Source: Gordius sp. MW1 (lineage: Eukaryota; Nematomorpha; Gordioida; Gordea; Gordiidae). From it: DNA of 64,000 bases. The notes under the pieces were generated by a model. It searched no databases, was not told where the DNA came from, and saw only the letters and a program-made list of their open reading frames with translations. The translations under genes were made by a program, and so were the position numbers. Where the stretch lies: NCBI GenBank assembly GCA_964036665.1, contig OZ038530.1, forward strand, positions 11,728,001 to 11,792,000, in the 5' to 3' direction. Every line of letters starts with the position of its first letter. The first letter of the stretch is position 1. Of this stretch, positions 44,378 through 56,900 are shown one piece after another.

Positions 44378-44790
44378 GTTTTATTTCAAAACCAATTATA
44401 TAATTTTGTCTAAATGGTCTAATTTAATTTGTTTACGCCAACATTAAGTCCTCAAGTTGAAAATATGCATAGAGATATGTTAAAATTGGCATAAATTCTT
44501 GATTTTTAAAATTGTTTTCCTCCTATAGTCTATTATATAAAAATGCATTATTCTATAATATATGCATCTCGGACGCTGAAAATCTTTAATTGGGTCCATG
44601 AGATTTATGATTAAAAGTAAATAAACGTGAAATTTCTCTTAGATGTGACCATATTTCACTACATTAATGTATTGATTGTGTGACATATAAATTTCTTTTC
44701 TAAAGGACTTTTGCCTTAAAAGGTTAAAATTTTGGGTGAATAATAACAATGTTGTCTTTTCTTTAAAGACGTTGTATTTTTGCGCAGCAG

Positions 44791-45021
44791 AAAAGTGACA
44801 GTCAATCGCGAAGCAACTTCCCCGAAAATACCTCTCAAGAATTGGATGGGACCGTACAAAAAATGGGAAATATAACGTTGTTGGACGAGCATTTAGCGGT
44901 TTGGAAAAGGGTGCGGAGTAAATGGGTAAAAGCAGCTGCCCTAGACGACCTTAGATATGAGGACAGTTTTACACTTCTCACCAAGCTCTATGAACGGAAC
45001 GCTGGTTGTGTACCTGGATAA
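44791..45021 (+). CDS. Terminal exon of the unidentified + strand gene
   Basis: After the good acceptor tttttgcgcagcag (to 44790) the frame encodes 76 residues and ends in TAA (45019-45021). It reads SQSRSNFPENTSQELDG, then ITLLDEHLAVWKRVRSKWVK and LRYEDSFTLLTKLYERNAG. It looks like a helical C-terminal domain with a conserved Trp-x-x-x-Arg feel, but I cannot name the family. Phase 0 joins the exon ending at 44377. The gene converges on the minus-strand gene at 46.1 kb. Confidence 0.55.
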   Translation, partial: KSDSQSRSNFPENTSQELDGTVQKMGNITLLDEHLAVWKRVRSKWVKAAALDDLRYEDSFTLLTKLYERNAGCVPG

Positions 45022-45773
45022 TAATGCTTTGGATCAAAATGCATAACAATAATCGGGCCGAAATTTAAACTTTTTGCTGGCTAATTTTGGTCTCCAGCCT
45101 TTACACAACTCACATTAATTATTTAATTTTGATTACACGAGCTCCAATATAGCTCTTTACCAAAACTTCGCTAGTTTTTCATCTCGATTTAATACTAGGT
45201 TATCTCTTATCTGTAATATCTTAAATGTAATATACATTACTCTGCTTAGGAAATTAATTTAATGTTTAATTATATCCACATTGTAAACGTTCCTTTACAC
45301 AGTGTGTGCCATTTTTCATTGTAATAGATATGTAAGATACCTTTAATTGGACAATCGATAATGTTAGGTTCAGATTACTGTATTTATCCCTTTATACCTA
45401 CAATTTTCTGTTTTAAATATGGGTTATAAGTTAATTTAGCATTTTGTCAAGAATTTTCGACGATTTATTATCTAATCTTTTGTAATTCGCTTATGACTGC
45501 CTCTAATAAATGCTCGATACGATTTTATAAATGTGCATTCCTAGATTGATCAATTCGCAAGCATTTTTTAACGATTCCTCTGAAAAATTTGGAAATAATT
45601 AACTGAATATAATTAGCCTTTTGACCAATAGGGTTTTTTGTATATTACAAAGACGGGCATCTGGTCCCACAGCAACTGACTAATTTTTGCAGCCCTTGCC
45701 TGCTATGCTATAATAATTTATTTGTACAGCTTAGTTTGCAAGACAGGAATTTTATACAAAAAGGATATAAACA
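45022..45773. other. Intergenic between two convergent genes
   Basis: AT-rich 750-bp spacer between the + strand stop (45021) and the - strand stop (45774). It should hold both 3' ends. No repeat recognised. Confidence 0.45.
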
Positions 45774-46119
45774 TTAAGTGGACATAGTGCCAATTTCGGC
45801 AATCAACGCGTCAATACTATTGAGGGTGTCATCATGGAATTTCACTTTTTTCTCATTTTTGTTTGAATTTTTTTGCTGTGCAACGGATCTTTTATACCGA
45901 TCTTTCAGCACCATGAGTTTTTTCATATAATTTTTTATTTCGTCAATCGCACTTTTTAACTTTTCTTCTAACTTCTCATCTTGATTTAGCCCATCGCCCG
46001 CACCACATGTTTCTATTCTACTATTTAATTCCTCTGTCATCAAATTTCGCGTAAGCTCTACGTAGTAATTACAATCACGAATAATAACGGCTACAGCACG
46101 ATCGATGTCTTCTTGTTCA
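45774..46119 (-). CDS. Terminal exon of an unidentified coiled-coil gene
   Basis: After an acceptor aacctaaag (to 46120, minus strand) the frame encodes about 115 residues to TAA. It reads EQEDIDRAVAVIIRDCNYY, then LNSRIETCGAGDGLNQDEK, LKSAIDEIKNYMKKLMVLKD and TLNSIDALIAEIGTMST. Heptad-like spacing and high charge suggest a helical or coiled-coil protein. I do not recognise a family. Upstream exons were not found before the ITFG1 3' end. The 46.9-50.4 kb repeat composite may lie within its introns. Confidence 0.55.
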
Positions 46120-46847
46120 CTTTAGGTTAATAATATAAAAATCCATAAATTAAAATTTCCTTATCATGTTTAACATGGTCCAACCAAAATAATTAAACAT
46201 TTTGCATAGAAATTTGAAAATGATTTCCTATTTATAATATATAAATTTGGTAGTCTAAAAATATTAAGTTTCTTGGGATTAAAACTGATAAATAATATAA
46301 AAGATGTAAATAGAGTATTAATTCATAAAATTATTAAATAAATTTGCAAATAGTTGCGTGTGCTGCATGTTGATCTAGATGGAGATGTAACTTTCTAAAG
46401 AATAAACGACTTTTAAAACCTTTCCTTAATACAACTTTTCATACAATTGAAGAATGGTAACGTATTTTGGTGTCCTATTCAGTGTTTGAAATTCGACATT
46501 ATTTTTAAAACAACAGTCTTTTTTATTTATTTTTAAAAAGCCTTATTAAAAATGTATTCGTAAATCAAAACAATAATTAAGTGCATATATTTATTACTTA
46601 CTTAATGTTATCTATCGAATAAATACCATTACAATTCATATTATTAAATGCGTTATTAGAAACAAATTTTTGATTAAATTCCTTTTTGGTAAACATCCTT
46701 CTAAAGTTCTATATAAAGCTATCATTTAATATTATCGTTTCTGTCTTTTAGTTTGAATACGAATCTTAATAATCCAACCAGGTCTGTAAATTTTATACTA
46801 GTCACAAATATACGCAAATTAAAGAAATTTAAATTTAATTAAAAAAT
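46120..46847. other. No gene seen
   Basis: AT-rich; likely intronic to the minus-strand gene. A 'gtttctgtcttttag' word near 46738 looks like a splice acceptor on the + strand, but no ORF follows. Confidence 0.35.
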
Positions 46848-46891
46848 CAGGGGGGGGGGCTGCCTCCTACATTTTTCTGGCTACGCCCATG
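46848..46891. repeat. Right end of a 'CATGGGCGTAGCC' MITE
   Basis: A G-tract, then tgcctcctacatttttctgg and ctacgcccatg. Left part missing; it abuts the inverted minisatellite composite. Confidence 0.5.
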
Positions 46892-47342
46892 CCTAATTTT
46901 AATTGCTATGCAATTTATGGGCTCGTTTTTGGTTGTCCGTCGTCCACCAAGTTATTGGCGCCAGCTTTGTGACCTGGATATCCCGGGTTCAAGCCAGGGA
47001 GAGGACGAATTTTTTTTTAATTTTTTTAAATTAAATTAATATTTTGTTCTTGTTAATACCTTTGATAATATGAATTTTTGACCATCCGCTGGCTACTGAC
47101 CAATGAAAAAATGACCATTGGCCAAATAAAGCGAAATTTTTAATTGCTATATGCAATTTATGGTATTTTTTCGTCTTTGAATAGGTTAACATTGATAATT
47201 ACCCTATGCCCTTTCCTACAAGGGCCTACGCCTCTACTGATATGGGTCCCTGTGCCCCTTACCAAAGCCTATGCCTTTAATGATATGGGTCCCTGTGCCC
47301 CTTACCAAACCCTATGCCTTTACTAATGTGGGTTCGAATCCC

Positions 47343-50049
47343 GGAGAGGGCAAAATTTTTATTTATTTTTTAAATTAAATTAATATATTGTTCTTGTTAA
47401 TACCATTGATAATGTGACCTTTTGGCCGTCCGCTGGCTACTGACCAATGAAAAAAATGACCATTAGCCAAAGTATAAATCGAAAATTTTTTTTTCGTTTT
47501 TTTTGACTATTATGAATTTATATCCACTTTTAACGTGTCCTGGCTGCTGACCAATGGAAAAAAAATCACCATTGGCCAAAATGTGATTCGAAAATTTTTT
47601 TTTCGTTTTTTTTGACTCTTATGAATTTATATCCACTTTTACCGTGTCCTGGCTGCTGACCAATGGAAAAAAATGACCATTGTCCAAATTGTGAATCGAA
47701 ATTTTTTTACTCTTATGATTGTTCCTGTTAATACCATTGATAAAATATGACTTTTTGGCCGTCCGCTGGCTGCTGACCAATGGAAAAAAATGACCATTGG
47801 CCAAAGTGAGCATCAAAAATTTTTTTCCGTTTTTTTTGGCTATCATTGACTTATAGAGTATCTGTTGGTACTGACCAATGAAAAAAAATGACCACTGGCC
47901 AAATTTTATATATAACCTAAAAATTTATTATAGATGGTCTAACAGACAGCCAACTATGTAATATATATTTTTAGCCTTATAAATGCATATATATTTTTTT
48001 ATTGGGTTAATATATTTCATTTAATTAGATTGTGATTTCATAGAAAACCTAAAAAGTAATAGTTAAAAATATAGGTATTAGATTCTAATTTACGATACAA
48101 TATATTGATAGAAACTAACACAAAATTCGAAACCTCCTTCAAAGGTATAATCATATCCCGTTCTTTTAATTAAATTCAATCTACTATTAAACTAGTAAAA
48201 CACGAATTGTACTTTATTAGATGGCGCGCGTAAGTTTATATAACTAGTAAAATTTTCTACGTGTTATAGATATTACACCGCACGTGTGGCCGGGAAATGT
48301 CCGATATTTTTAAAACGAAATGGTATTTTAGGAATCTGAAAAGGCTATTTTACCCCTGGGCACCTACGGGTAAAGTTTCGAGCGAATCGGGCGGGTAGTT
48401 TCAGAATTTAGCCCTTTTTTAAAACTAAAAGGAATTTTTATTTTAGTTTTTTTTCTTTAAAATTAAATTAATATTATGTTCTTGTTAATACCATTGATAA
48501 TTTGACTTTTTGACCGTCCGCTGGCTACTGACCGATGAAATATATTGATTTTCTAAACATAAAACAGAACTTTATTATTTCATTATCTATATAAATAACA
48601 TAATAACTTCTACTATTTTAATACCAGTATGGTGTGACGGGTTATAGCGCACGGCTTGTAAACAGGGTGACCTGGATGTCCCGAGTTCAAGCTCGGGAGA
48701 GGGCAAAATTTTTATTTATTTTTTAAATTAAATTAATATATTGTTCTTGTTAATACCATTGATAATGTGACCTTTTGGCCGTCCGCTGGCTACTGACCAA
48801 TGAAAAAAATGACCATTAGCCAAAGTATAAATCGAAAATTTTTTTTCCGTTTTTTTTGACTATTATGAATTTATATCCACTTTTAACGTGTCCTGGCTGC
48901 TGACCAATGGAAAAAAAATCACCATTGGCCAAAATGTGATTCGAAAATTTTTTTTTTCGTTTTTTTTGACTCTTATGAATTTATATCCACTTTTACCGTG
49001 TCCTGGCTGCTGACCAATGGAAAAAAATGACCATTGTCCAAATTGTGAATCGAAATTTTTTTACTCTTATGATTGTTCCTGTTAATACCATTGATAAAAT
49101 ATGACTTTTTGGCCGTCCGCTGGCTGCTGACCAATGGAAAAAAATGACCATTGGCCAAAGTGAGCATCAAAAATTTTTTTCCGTTTTTTTTGGCTATCAT
49201 TGACTTATAGAGTATCTGTTGGTACTGACCAATGAAAAAAAATGACCACTGGCCAAATTTTATATATAACCTAAAAATTTATTATAGATGGTCTAACAGA
49301 CAGCCAACTATGTAATATATATTTTTAGCCTTATAAATGCATATATATTTTTTTATTGGGTTAATATATTTCATTTAATTAGATTGTGATTTCATAGAAA
49401 ACCTAAAAAGTAATAGTTAAAAATATAGGTATTAGATTCTAATTTACGATACAATATATTGATAGAAACTAACACAAAATTCGAAACCTCCTTCAAAGGT
49501 ATAATCATAGCCCGTTCTTTTAATTAAATTCAATCTACTATTAAACTAGTAAAACACGAATTGTACTTTATTAGATGGCGCGCGTAAGTTTATATAACTA
49601 GTAAAATTTTCTACGTGTTATAGATATTACACCGCACGTGTGGCCGGGAAATGTCCGATATTTTTAAAACGAAATGGTATTTTAGGAATCTGAAAAGGCT
49701 ATTTTACCCCTGGGCACCTACGGGTAAAGTTTCGAGCGAATCGGGCGGGTAGTTTCAGAATTTAGCCCTTTTTTAAAACTAAAAGGAATTTTTATTTTAG
49801 TTTTTTTCCTTTAAAATTAAATTAATATTATGTTCTTGTTAATACCATTGATAATTTGACTTTTTGACCGTCCGCTGGCTACTGACCGATGAAATATATT
49901 GATTTTCTAAACATAAAACAGAACTTTATTATTTCATTATCTATATAAATAACATAATAACTTCTACTATTTTAATACCAGTATGGTGTGACGGGTTATA
50001 GCGCACGGCTTGTAAACAGGGTGACCTGGATGTCCCGAGTTCAAGCTCG
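47343..50049. repeat. Near-identical tandem duplication, period 1354 bp
   Basis: 47343-48695 is repeated at 48696-50049 with only a few visible substitutions or homopolymer changes (for example 'atcatatcccg' versus 'atcatagcccg'). A third partial start follows at 50050. Each period holds stem-loop units, the Helitron-like module and one tRNA-like block. Such identity means a very recent duplication or an assembly duplication. Confidence 0.9.
48637..48705 (+). repeat. tRNA-like block in duplicated unit
   Basis: The sequence from gtatggtgtgacgggttata to cccgagttcaagctcggg has an A-box-like start and a T-arm-like hairpin with B-box (gttcaagctc). The second copy is at 49990-50058, and diverged versions are at 46945-47010 and 47300-47350. 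Not a functional tRNA. Confidence 0.5.
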
Positions 50050-50425
50050 GGAGAGGGCAAAATTTTTATTTTTTTTTAAATTAAATTAATATTTTGTTCT
50101 TGTTAATATCATTGATAATATAACTTTTTGATCGTCCGCAGGCTACTGACCAATGGAAAAAATGACCATTGGCCAAATAAATCGAAATTTTTTTTCGTTT
50201 TTGAATTGGTTAACATTGATAATTACCCTATGCTCTCTCCTACAAGGGTCTATAACTAATTATTTTGCATTTAACACCCCCCTATAGGCATTCTCGCCCC
50301 TTCCTACCTTTCTCGCCCATAATTTGATTAGCAAATATGCTACGTTTATACGGAGTATAGATGAGTCGCCCCCCCCTTCCCTTCCCCTACTCCCCTTCCC
50401 ATGGGCCCGAGGGCCCGAGTTTTTT

Positions 50426-50799
50426 AAATAGTTATTTAGTTAGAGAGTGAAATAAACGTTGATGAATATAATGAACTAAAAAATTTCAAACTGGCAAGCC
50501 TTTGAATATTTATATTTAATAGCATCCCATTTTAAAAGCCTTATAATCCCGCTACGCCTTGTAATCAGTCAAAAAAATGAACAATATGATAATAATAAAA
50601 AAATAAATTTTAAAATAATTATTCTACAAAGTTATATTTTTATTTAATACATAACAAAGAGAGCAAATAATTTAATTATTGTATAGACAATGAAAGCTAT
50701 AAGGCGTCAAAATGAAATTGGTGTGCATTTCGAAATCGTTCCATAAAGTCTTCTCGCTAAAACAATGTAAAGAATGATGAATTTATGTAAGGAAAATAG
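50426..50799. other. No gene seen; 3' flank of ITFG1
   Basis: AT-rich sequence downstream of the ITFG1 stop. It should contain its 3' UTR; candidate AATAAA-like words are present but not distinctive. Confidence 0.4.
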
Positions 50800-50935
50800 T
50801 CAGAAAAAGGGCATTACTTTTTCCTTCCAATGCAAAAAACTGATAATGATACCCAAAAATACGCACGTGGCAACAAGAGTAGCAGCTATTTTGATGATGA
50901 AGAAACTCGGGGTCAAGAGTAAGATATGTTGCCAT
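50800..50935 (-). CDS. ITFG1: ITFG1 exon 16 (membrane segment, stop)
   Basis: Reads WQHILLLTPSFFIIKIAATL, VATCVFLGIIISFLHWKEK, then VMPFF and TGA at 50802-50800. The tail after the membrane segment is about ten residues, shorter than in vertebrates. Confidence 0.9.
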
Positions 50936-53900
50936 CTTGTATATTGTAAAAAATATATAGGAGGTATAAAAAGTTTCAAATTAACATTAATTTTAATTAA
51001 AGTAATGTTAAAAGATTATCGAAAAATCTCTGTTATAATCTAGTTTTATAATGGTGCAATATTATTGTTTAGAAAAGGCTAATAATTCCATTTCGGCATC
51101 GTCCCCAACTGATAACAAAAATGTCCTAAAAAGATTTTCAAGTTAATAATAAATTTCTTTAATATGTTAATGCACATATTAAAGAAAAAATTAGAAAATA
51201 TGCCACAAAAATAACTACCATGAGACTATCCTATTTCAAAATTAAAAAAAAACACTTATATTTAATGTAAGATTAAATAAAAAAATTTAATTAATCAAGA
51301 AATACCTTGTAGAGTCGTCGTTGGGGTATGGTATTATGATCATTTGTGAATTTGGTATTATAGCTGTCCAACTGTGGTATCTCGGCTTCTAACAATTAAA
51401 AAACATAACATAAGATTAACATAATCCCAAAAATGTTTATTAAGATCAAAACTATCAAACCCTCTAAACAAGTTATGTATTTAACTCGCAATGTTATTAT
51501 TAAAATTGTATTACTGCATGATGGGTGCTGCTGACTAATGAGAAAAATTCAACAATTTTTAAGAGAGCCTATAAGTTGCTGGAATTTAACGGAAATTGAT
51601 GGAAACATTCAAATTAAGATTTCACTTGATGGAAGAACTAATTGACATGCAACAAAAAAGGTTAAACATTTACTTGGCCTATGGGTTTTGCGAAGCCAAC
51701 CTCGAGGTTGTCTATGAAATTGGGCCTCATACCGAGCCCGAAGATAACGTAAGGCAGGTTGAGAGCAAAATGTGCGGTCTGCATGGTTTGGCAACCTATA
51801 ATATTTTTAAAAATTGTTTTTTTCATATCCCAAATAAAAAATGTTTCCAAAAAAATTAATCGCTAGCAATTAATAATCGAAGCTGGTAAACATTATAAAA
51901 TTTAGGTGAATATAATGTGTATTCCATGAAATACAACAAAAATGATTTTGTTTTGTTGGCTAATAACAAACTTGTTTCAACTAGAGGTTGCCTCCAAAAC
52001 AAAAACGAGACCGCAAATTATTGCTAATTTTTTGACATGATTATTGTTAGCAATTGTAACTTATAATATATATTCTTCAAACATCTCAGGAAAAAAATTA
52101 CAATATGGAAAAAAAATTTATAAGGGCTCGGGTGGGGCTTTGTATAAATTTAGAGGGCGAGGCCCGGACTTATCAATCATAATCTTAAAGGTGCCAAGTT
52201 TTGAAATGCAGGCCCGTTGCAGGTCTCTAATAAACTAGCCAAAATCTAGCATTCATTCTTATTAAGTTTGGTTATTTCTGTGTGTTTTTAAAACTATTAA
52301 AATACTTTTAGCAAAAATATTTATTTATAAGGGAAAATACACTTTTACACGACATACGGGCAAATCTGATCAAGGTTTACACCATAAAGATTACATCTAA
52401 GTCGGTTATGCTGCAAAGGATTTCAATTTTAAATATACATACGTAGGTAGAGTGTTGGATTCAAAGTACATTTCTTGTAATTGGGAGTGCCTACCAAAAA
52501 AAACAGATGCATAAAAATTGTCTACAATTCTAAAATCCATGTCGCACAAGTTTTTAATTGAATCCTTCAAAAGTTATAAAGGCTTTAAATGATGTTTATG
52601 CAATGTTATGGAAAAAATCATTTAACAAAAGCTAATTAACAACTTCACATTTCCACAGCATTTAAGCTGTCCACATCTAATCGTGGTAATTGAGGAATAG
52701 CTAAGTTATTATTACTTCCGCCTTGCCTTTATTAGCTTTTTTAGATGTAAATTCATACATTTAAAATTATCGAGATAGAGAGCTTTCTATCGCAATTTTT
52801 AGTGCAAAATTTAATTTTATAACTTTTTTGGACTCCTAGCCTATTACGAAAGAGATAGGGCTCTTTCATAATTAATATATTGCAATTATAGTATTTTTAA
52901 TTTATTGTGCAATAATCAGATATATATCAACAAAGTATTTTTTACGCAAAAAATGTAGATTACTTATGGCGGTAGTGGGAGCATCCTTTGAATATGTGGT
53001 TTTGTATTTAACGACAGCTCCCGGTGGTAGTATTCCGTATGGCTACGTGGCTCTTTAAATAAAATCTTTATTTAATTTAATTACCTTGCTACGCCTCTTG
53101 CAATTCGACCAACAACGCCCGTTCAGAACTAAATCGAATGCAAACAAAAAATTATGTATGAATGTATTTTATTGGTGCAATGTTTAATGAATGGCAAATT
53201 GTAATGCCCAAAAATAAATTTAAATTTATATAAATTAAATTAAAATGTCTATGAATGACATCATTTATAATTACGACAATGCGATGCACGTAACGACTAA
53301 TATTACCTTGGCATATATTAGTGCTGTAAAATCGGCTTGATTTTGTTTGGTCGGCCTTTTTAGTCGACTAAACATTAACAGACCAAGGTCTAATTGAGCT
53401 TAGTCGAAATTTGAAAAACAGAACAGAACACAGTTCCGCCGTTAGTCCAAAACCCAGCCGTTTTTAAAACAATAGTATATACGACAAAGATAGGGGAAAA
53501 TTGTATTGTAGCGGGAGGAATATTTTTTTACACGTAGGCAGAATTGAAATTAGAGGGGGGCAATAATGATTTGGGGGGGGGGGAGGGCAAAACAATAATT
53601 TTTCGAAATTTTAGCGATAATTATATAATTTTTAAGGAATTTTTGGATTTTGAGGGGTGGCCGCTCTTTTCTATCTCCCCCTGGCTACGCCCACGCAAGA
53701 ACATTTTTTTTATTTCACAAAAAAATAAAGTGTGGTGTAGTGAGAAGACCTTCGGGCAGAGGAGTTAATAGCAAATGTTAATGACATAAAAAAAGCGATA
53801 ATTCGAGAATCTAATCGTCTCCGAATAAGTCCGAGGTATGTGAGTCCCTTTTTGAACTATCTTATTTTAATTACGTGGGTTTGAGGACCATAGGAGCACT

Positions 53901-56900
53901 CCACAAAAACATAAATTAGAACGGGATACCACATGGACACCACAATTGGAATTATTCAAACTGTGAAGATGGTTATATAACATAAAATAAACGATAAAAA
54001 TATTGTTCCTCAGAATCATATATTTTAGGATCCTCTTATTATAAATCAAGCAACCCCTCTTAACTAAACAGTCAAAAAATTTCGAAAATTTTATTGTATC
54101 CGTATTGAAATTAGCTACGCATTTCAATTTTTAGATCACACTTAACCTTAAAGTTCACTTACCCAATATTTTGACAAAACTAGCATCGACTGCTAGCTCA
54201 TTTTGAAAGGCCTGAACTTGAAAGCTTAGCTGGCTCGGGTCGGAGCCACGGCTTTGGTTCCAAAAACTAGAGACCTGATTAACTACGACCAAGACATCTA
54301 GTAGGCCATCGTTGTAGAGGTCAAAAAAGGTTGCGAGAACGGCGTTTTGAATTAAATGCCTTCCACCACCGCCTAGATTACAATAAAAAATTTTTAAAAA
54401 TTTTACGAGGTGGCTGGAAAAAATAGGTAAATGATATAAAGTATGCAAAATACTAGTAAGTAAGGGTAAAAATTAAAAAACAAACATTAAAAAATGTTAA
54501 TACGATGTTTGACAAAAATGTTTGAGTAAAATTTAAAATTAAATAATAACAAACACTAATTTGAAAAACGACTCTTACGCCCAATCTAAATTATCTTCTC
54601 TAATATTAATCAGGCAACCTAGGCATGGGCGTAACCAGGATTGGAACTAGAGGAGGGCAATAATGATTTAGGTATGGGCAAAATGATAATTTATAAATAT
54701 TCAAATATTAAATTTTAACAAATTTCTGGATTTAAAGGGGGGGGGGGCAGCCGCCTTTTCCTGCCTCACCCTGGCTACGCTCATGAACCTAGGCCACGAC
54801 CATTCATGAATATATTTAAATATGCGCATTTGTCAGTGAAAATGTTAAAGGATTATTTTCCAAAAGGCAAGTTTAACATCTAATTATTTTTATTTCCCGG
54901 TTTCCCAGAGAGAGCGATTAGTTTGTTAATATATGCCTCAAACATGGGGGCCTCACCATTACTTATAAATATCCGCCGTTGGCCACTCTATTAAATTATT
55001 AATCTATGGCTAAATATAAAATTAACAAAAAATTAGAAATATCAAGTCCTACAGTACTTTACAGCACACCAAATTAGGAGATTAAACGTATAATTTTTCA
55101 ACCTCCAGCGTCGGCACCGTTTTGAAGTGAGGGGGAGTCGTGTGGGGAGAGTAAACGAAGTTTTCGATCCACGCCCGACCCACAAAACGAGGGTGGAGCG
55201 GTTATGGTCCACCAGGATTGACCAGTATGACAAGGAACGTTCTCCAATATTGCAGGGGTCCGGATGAATCGAGCGCTAATTACGTGTAATTATACATGAT
55301 GATGATGATAAGGTTGAAAAGGTGTTAATTATTGCCCCCCCCCCATGTACTTTGGTATTATATAATAGAATGTGTGCAAATAACTATTATAAATTAGCAA
55401 ACTATTGAGATTAAAGGTAGTAAAGAAAATCCTTGGTTTATAAAAGTTTGCCCAACCAAAAAGTGCTAAAAGTGTGCGCTTGCATGTTTTTATGACAAGC
55501 TCAGCCTCGTTTTGGTTTTACCAAAAGATTCTTGAAAAAAAAATTTGCAGTTACTGGGCAAAAATTCCCCTTTAAGCCTCTTAAACCCACCTTACAATAA
55601 ATATTATATAAAAAATGTGTGCGAAAAACGATTTAAAATTATTGCAAACTACTGAGATTCTCGCTAATAACGAAAAACTTTGTTTTTTAAAAAGTCATCC
55701 AACCAAAAGTGCTCAGGGTGCGCTTGCCTGTTATTATGACAAACTCAACCTAGTTTAATTAAAGAGATTCTTATGTAAAATTATTCAGTTGTTCGTCAAA
55801 ATATCTTACTTGAGCTCCTTAAACCTAACTTAATTCAAACATAGAGGTAAGATAAAGTGTATATAATACACTAATGTTGCAAAAAGATTTAAGTTTAATT
55901 TGGTCGATCTTTAGTATTAGTGGAGAAAACAAAAATAGACCAAAAGGTCTAGTCGAAATTTAAAAAACAGGCCAGAGAATTTTGGTCTATTTCTGGTAAG
56001 TCGGCCGATAGTCTTAGTTAGGCCAAAGGTAGACCAAACAAAACCCAGGTCTCTTTACACAAGCTCATACCTTTCCCCATCCGTCCCATCCGATATTTGA
56101 GTGGTCAGGACTAACAAAACATCCGGGTACCCGTCAAAATTGAAATCGCCTATACTCATACGTGGTGTAAAAATCGATTGAAAGCCGTGAAAAGACGAAG
56201 AAGAGCCACCAGTGTTAATGTTGTGATTGTCGTCAGTGTGGGGAGAACCGGCATTGTATTTCGTGTCCAACATGTATTTGGACAGGGGAGTTTTCCACTG
56301 GGACGGAGAGTACCTAAATACCGGGATCCATTTACCCGTCGCGCCACCTGATATAACAAGGAAAAAAGTATTTAAAGATTTTGCCAAATACTATATAAGA
56401 TGAATTGATGGCCTAGAGGAAGTATCGCAAATCTAAAACTAATCAACGCACTTACTACTTTACTCATTGATTGTCTAACGTTTCCATAGGCATTAAAAAA
56501 TCTCTTAGAAATGCAACTAAAATGGAGTAAACTTGCGGGATCAGAGATCGTTGAGAGAGAATGGATGAGGCCTTTATACAAATCGTATCAAAAATTCATA
56601 ACTTGCTTATAAGTTGCGTTGCCTATTCCAACTACCTACCTCGCCAAATGTTAAAAGAGGTGTTGAGATTCCATATATTTTTGGTCCAAATTTTCAAAAT
56701 AGATTTGTGGTAACTTCTTATTTAAATCAAAAATGTCTGCAAAAAACCCTTTTTAATAAAACCTGCAAATTGTCCGCGATCTAAACAAATTTTGCATATT
56801 CAGATTCCTTCGTTTCAAAATATTAGATTCAACTTAGCTAGACCTAAGTTTTATCTGTGAGAATATAAGCGTTTGGTTAGTATATTGAGGGTGGGGGAGG

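Larger units (their letters stand above)
46901..50425 (-). mobile_element. Minisatellite composite, copy 4 (inverted, expanded)
   Basis: In minus orientation it begins near 50425 with the gggcccgagggcccgagttt-type hairpin and 'ttctcgcccataatttg'. It ends at aattgctatgcaatttatgg (46901). The stem-loop units appear as ccaatggaaaaaaatgacca. It is the largest copy because of the 1354-bp tandem duplication, and carries up to four tRNA-like blocks. Confidence 0.55.

Noticed and set aside
50774..51043. Plus ORF MMNLCKENSQKKG
   Set aside because: Antisense shadow of ITFG1 exon 16, which encodes the membrane segment on the minus strand.
53867..54127. Minus ORF with LNNSNCGVHVVSRSN as an ITFG1 exon
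   Set aside because: A cttcacag acceptor precedes it, but phase and sequence do not fit. The exon at 53085-53128 (VLNGRCWSNCKRRSK) fits both.
55042..55233. Minus ORF MSYWSILVDHNRST as a gene
   Set aside because: It is a shifted frame of ITFG1 exon 10, whose correct frame reads ILENVPCHTG.
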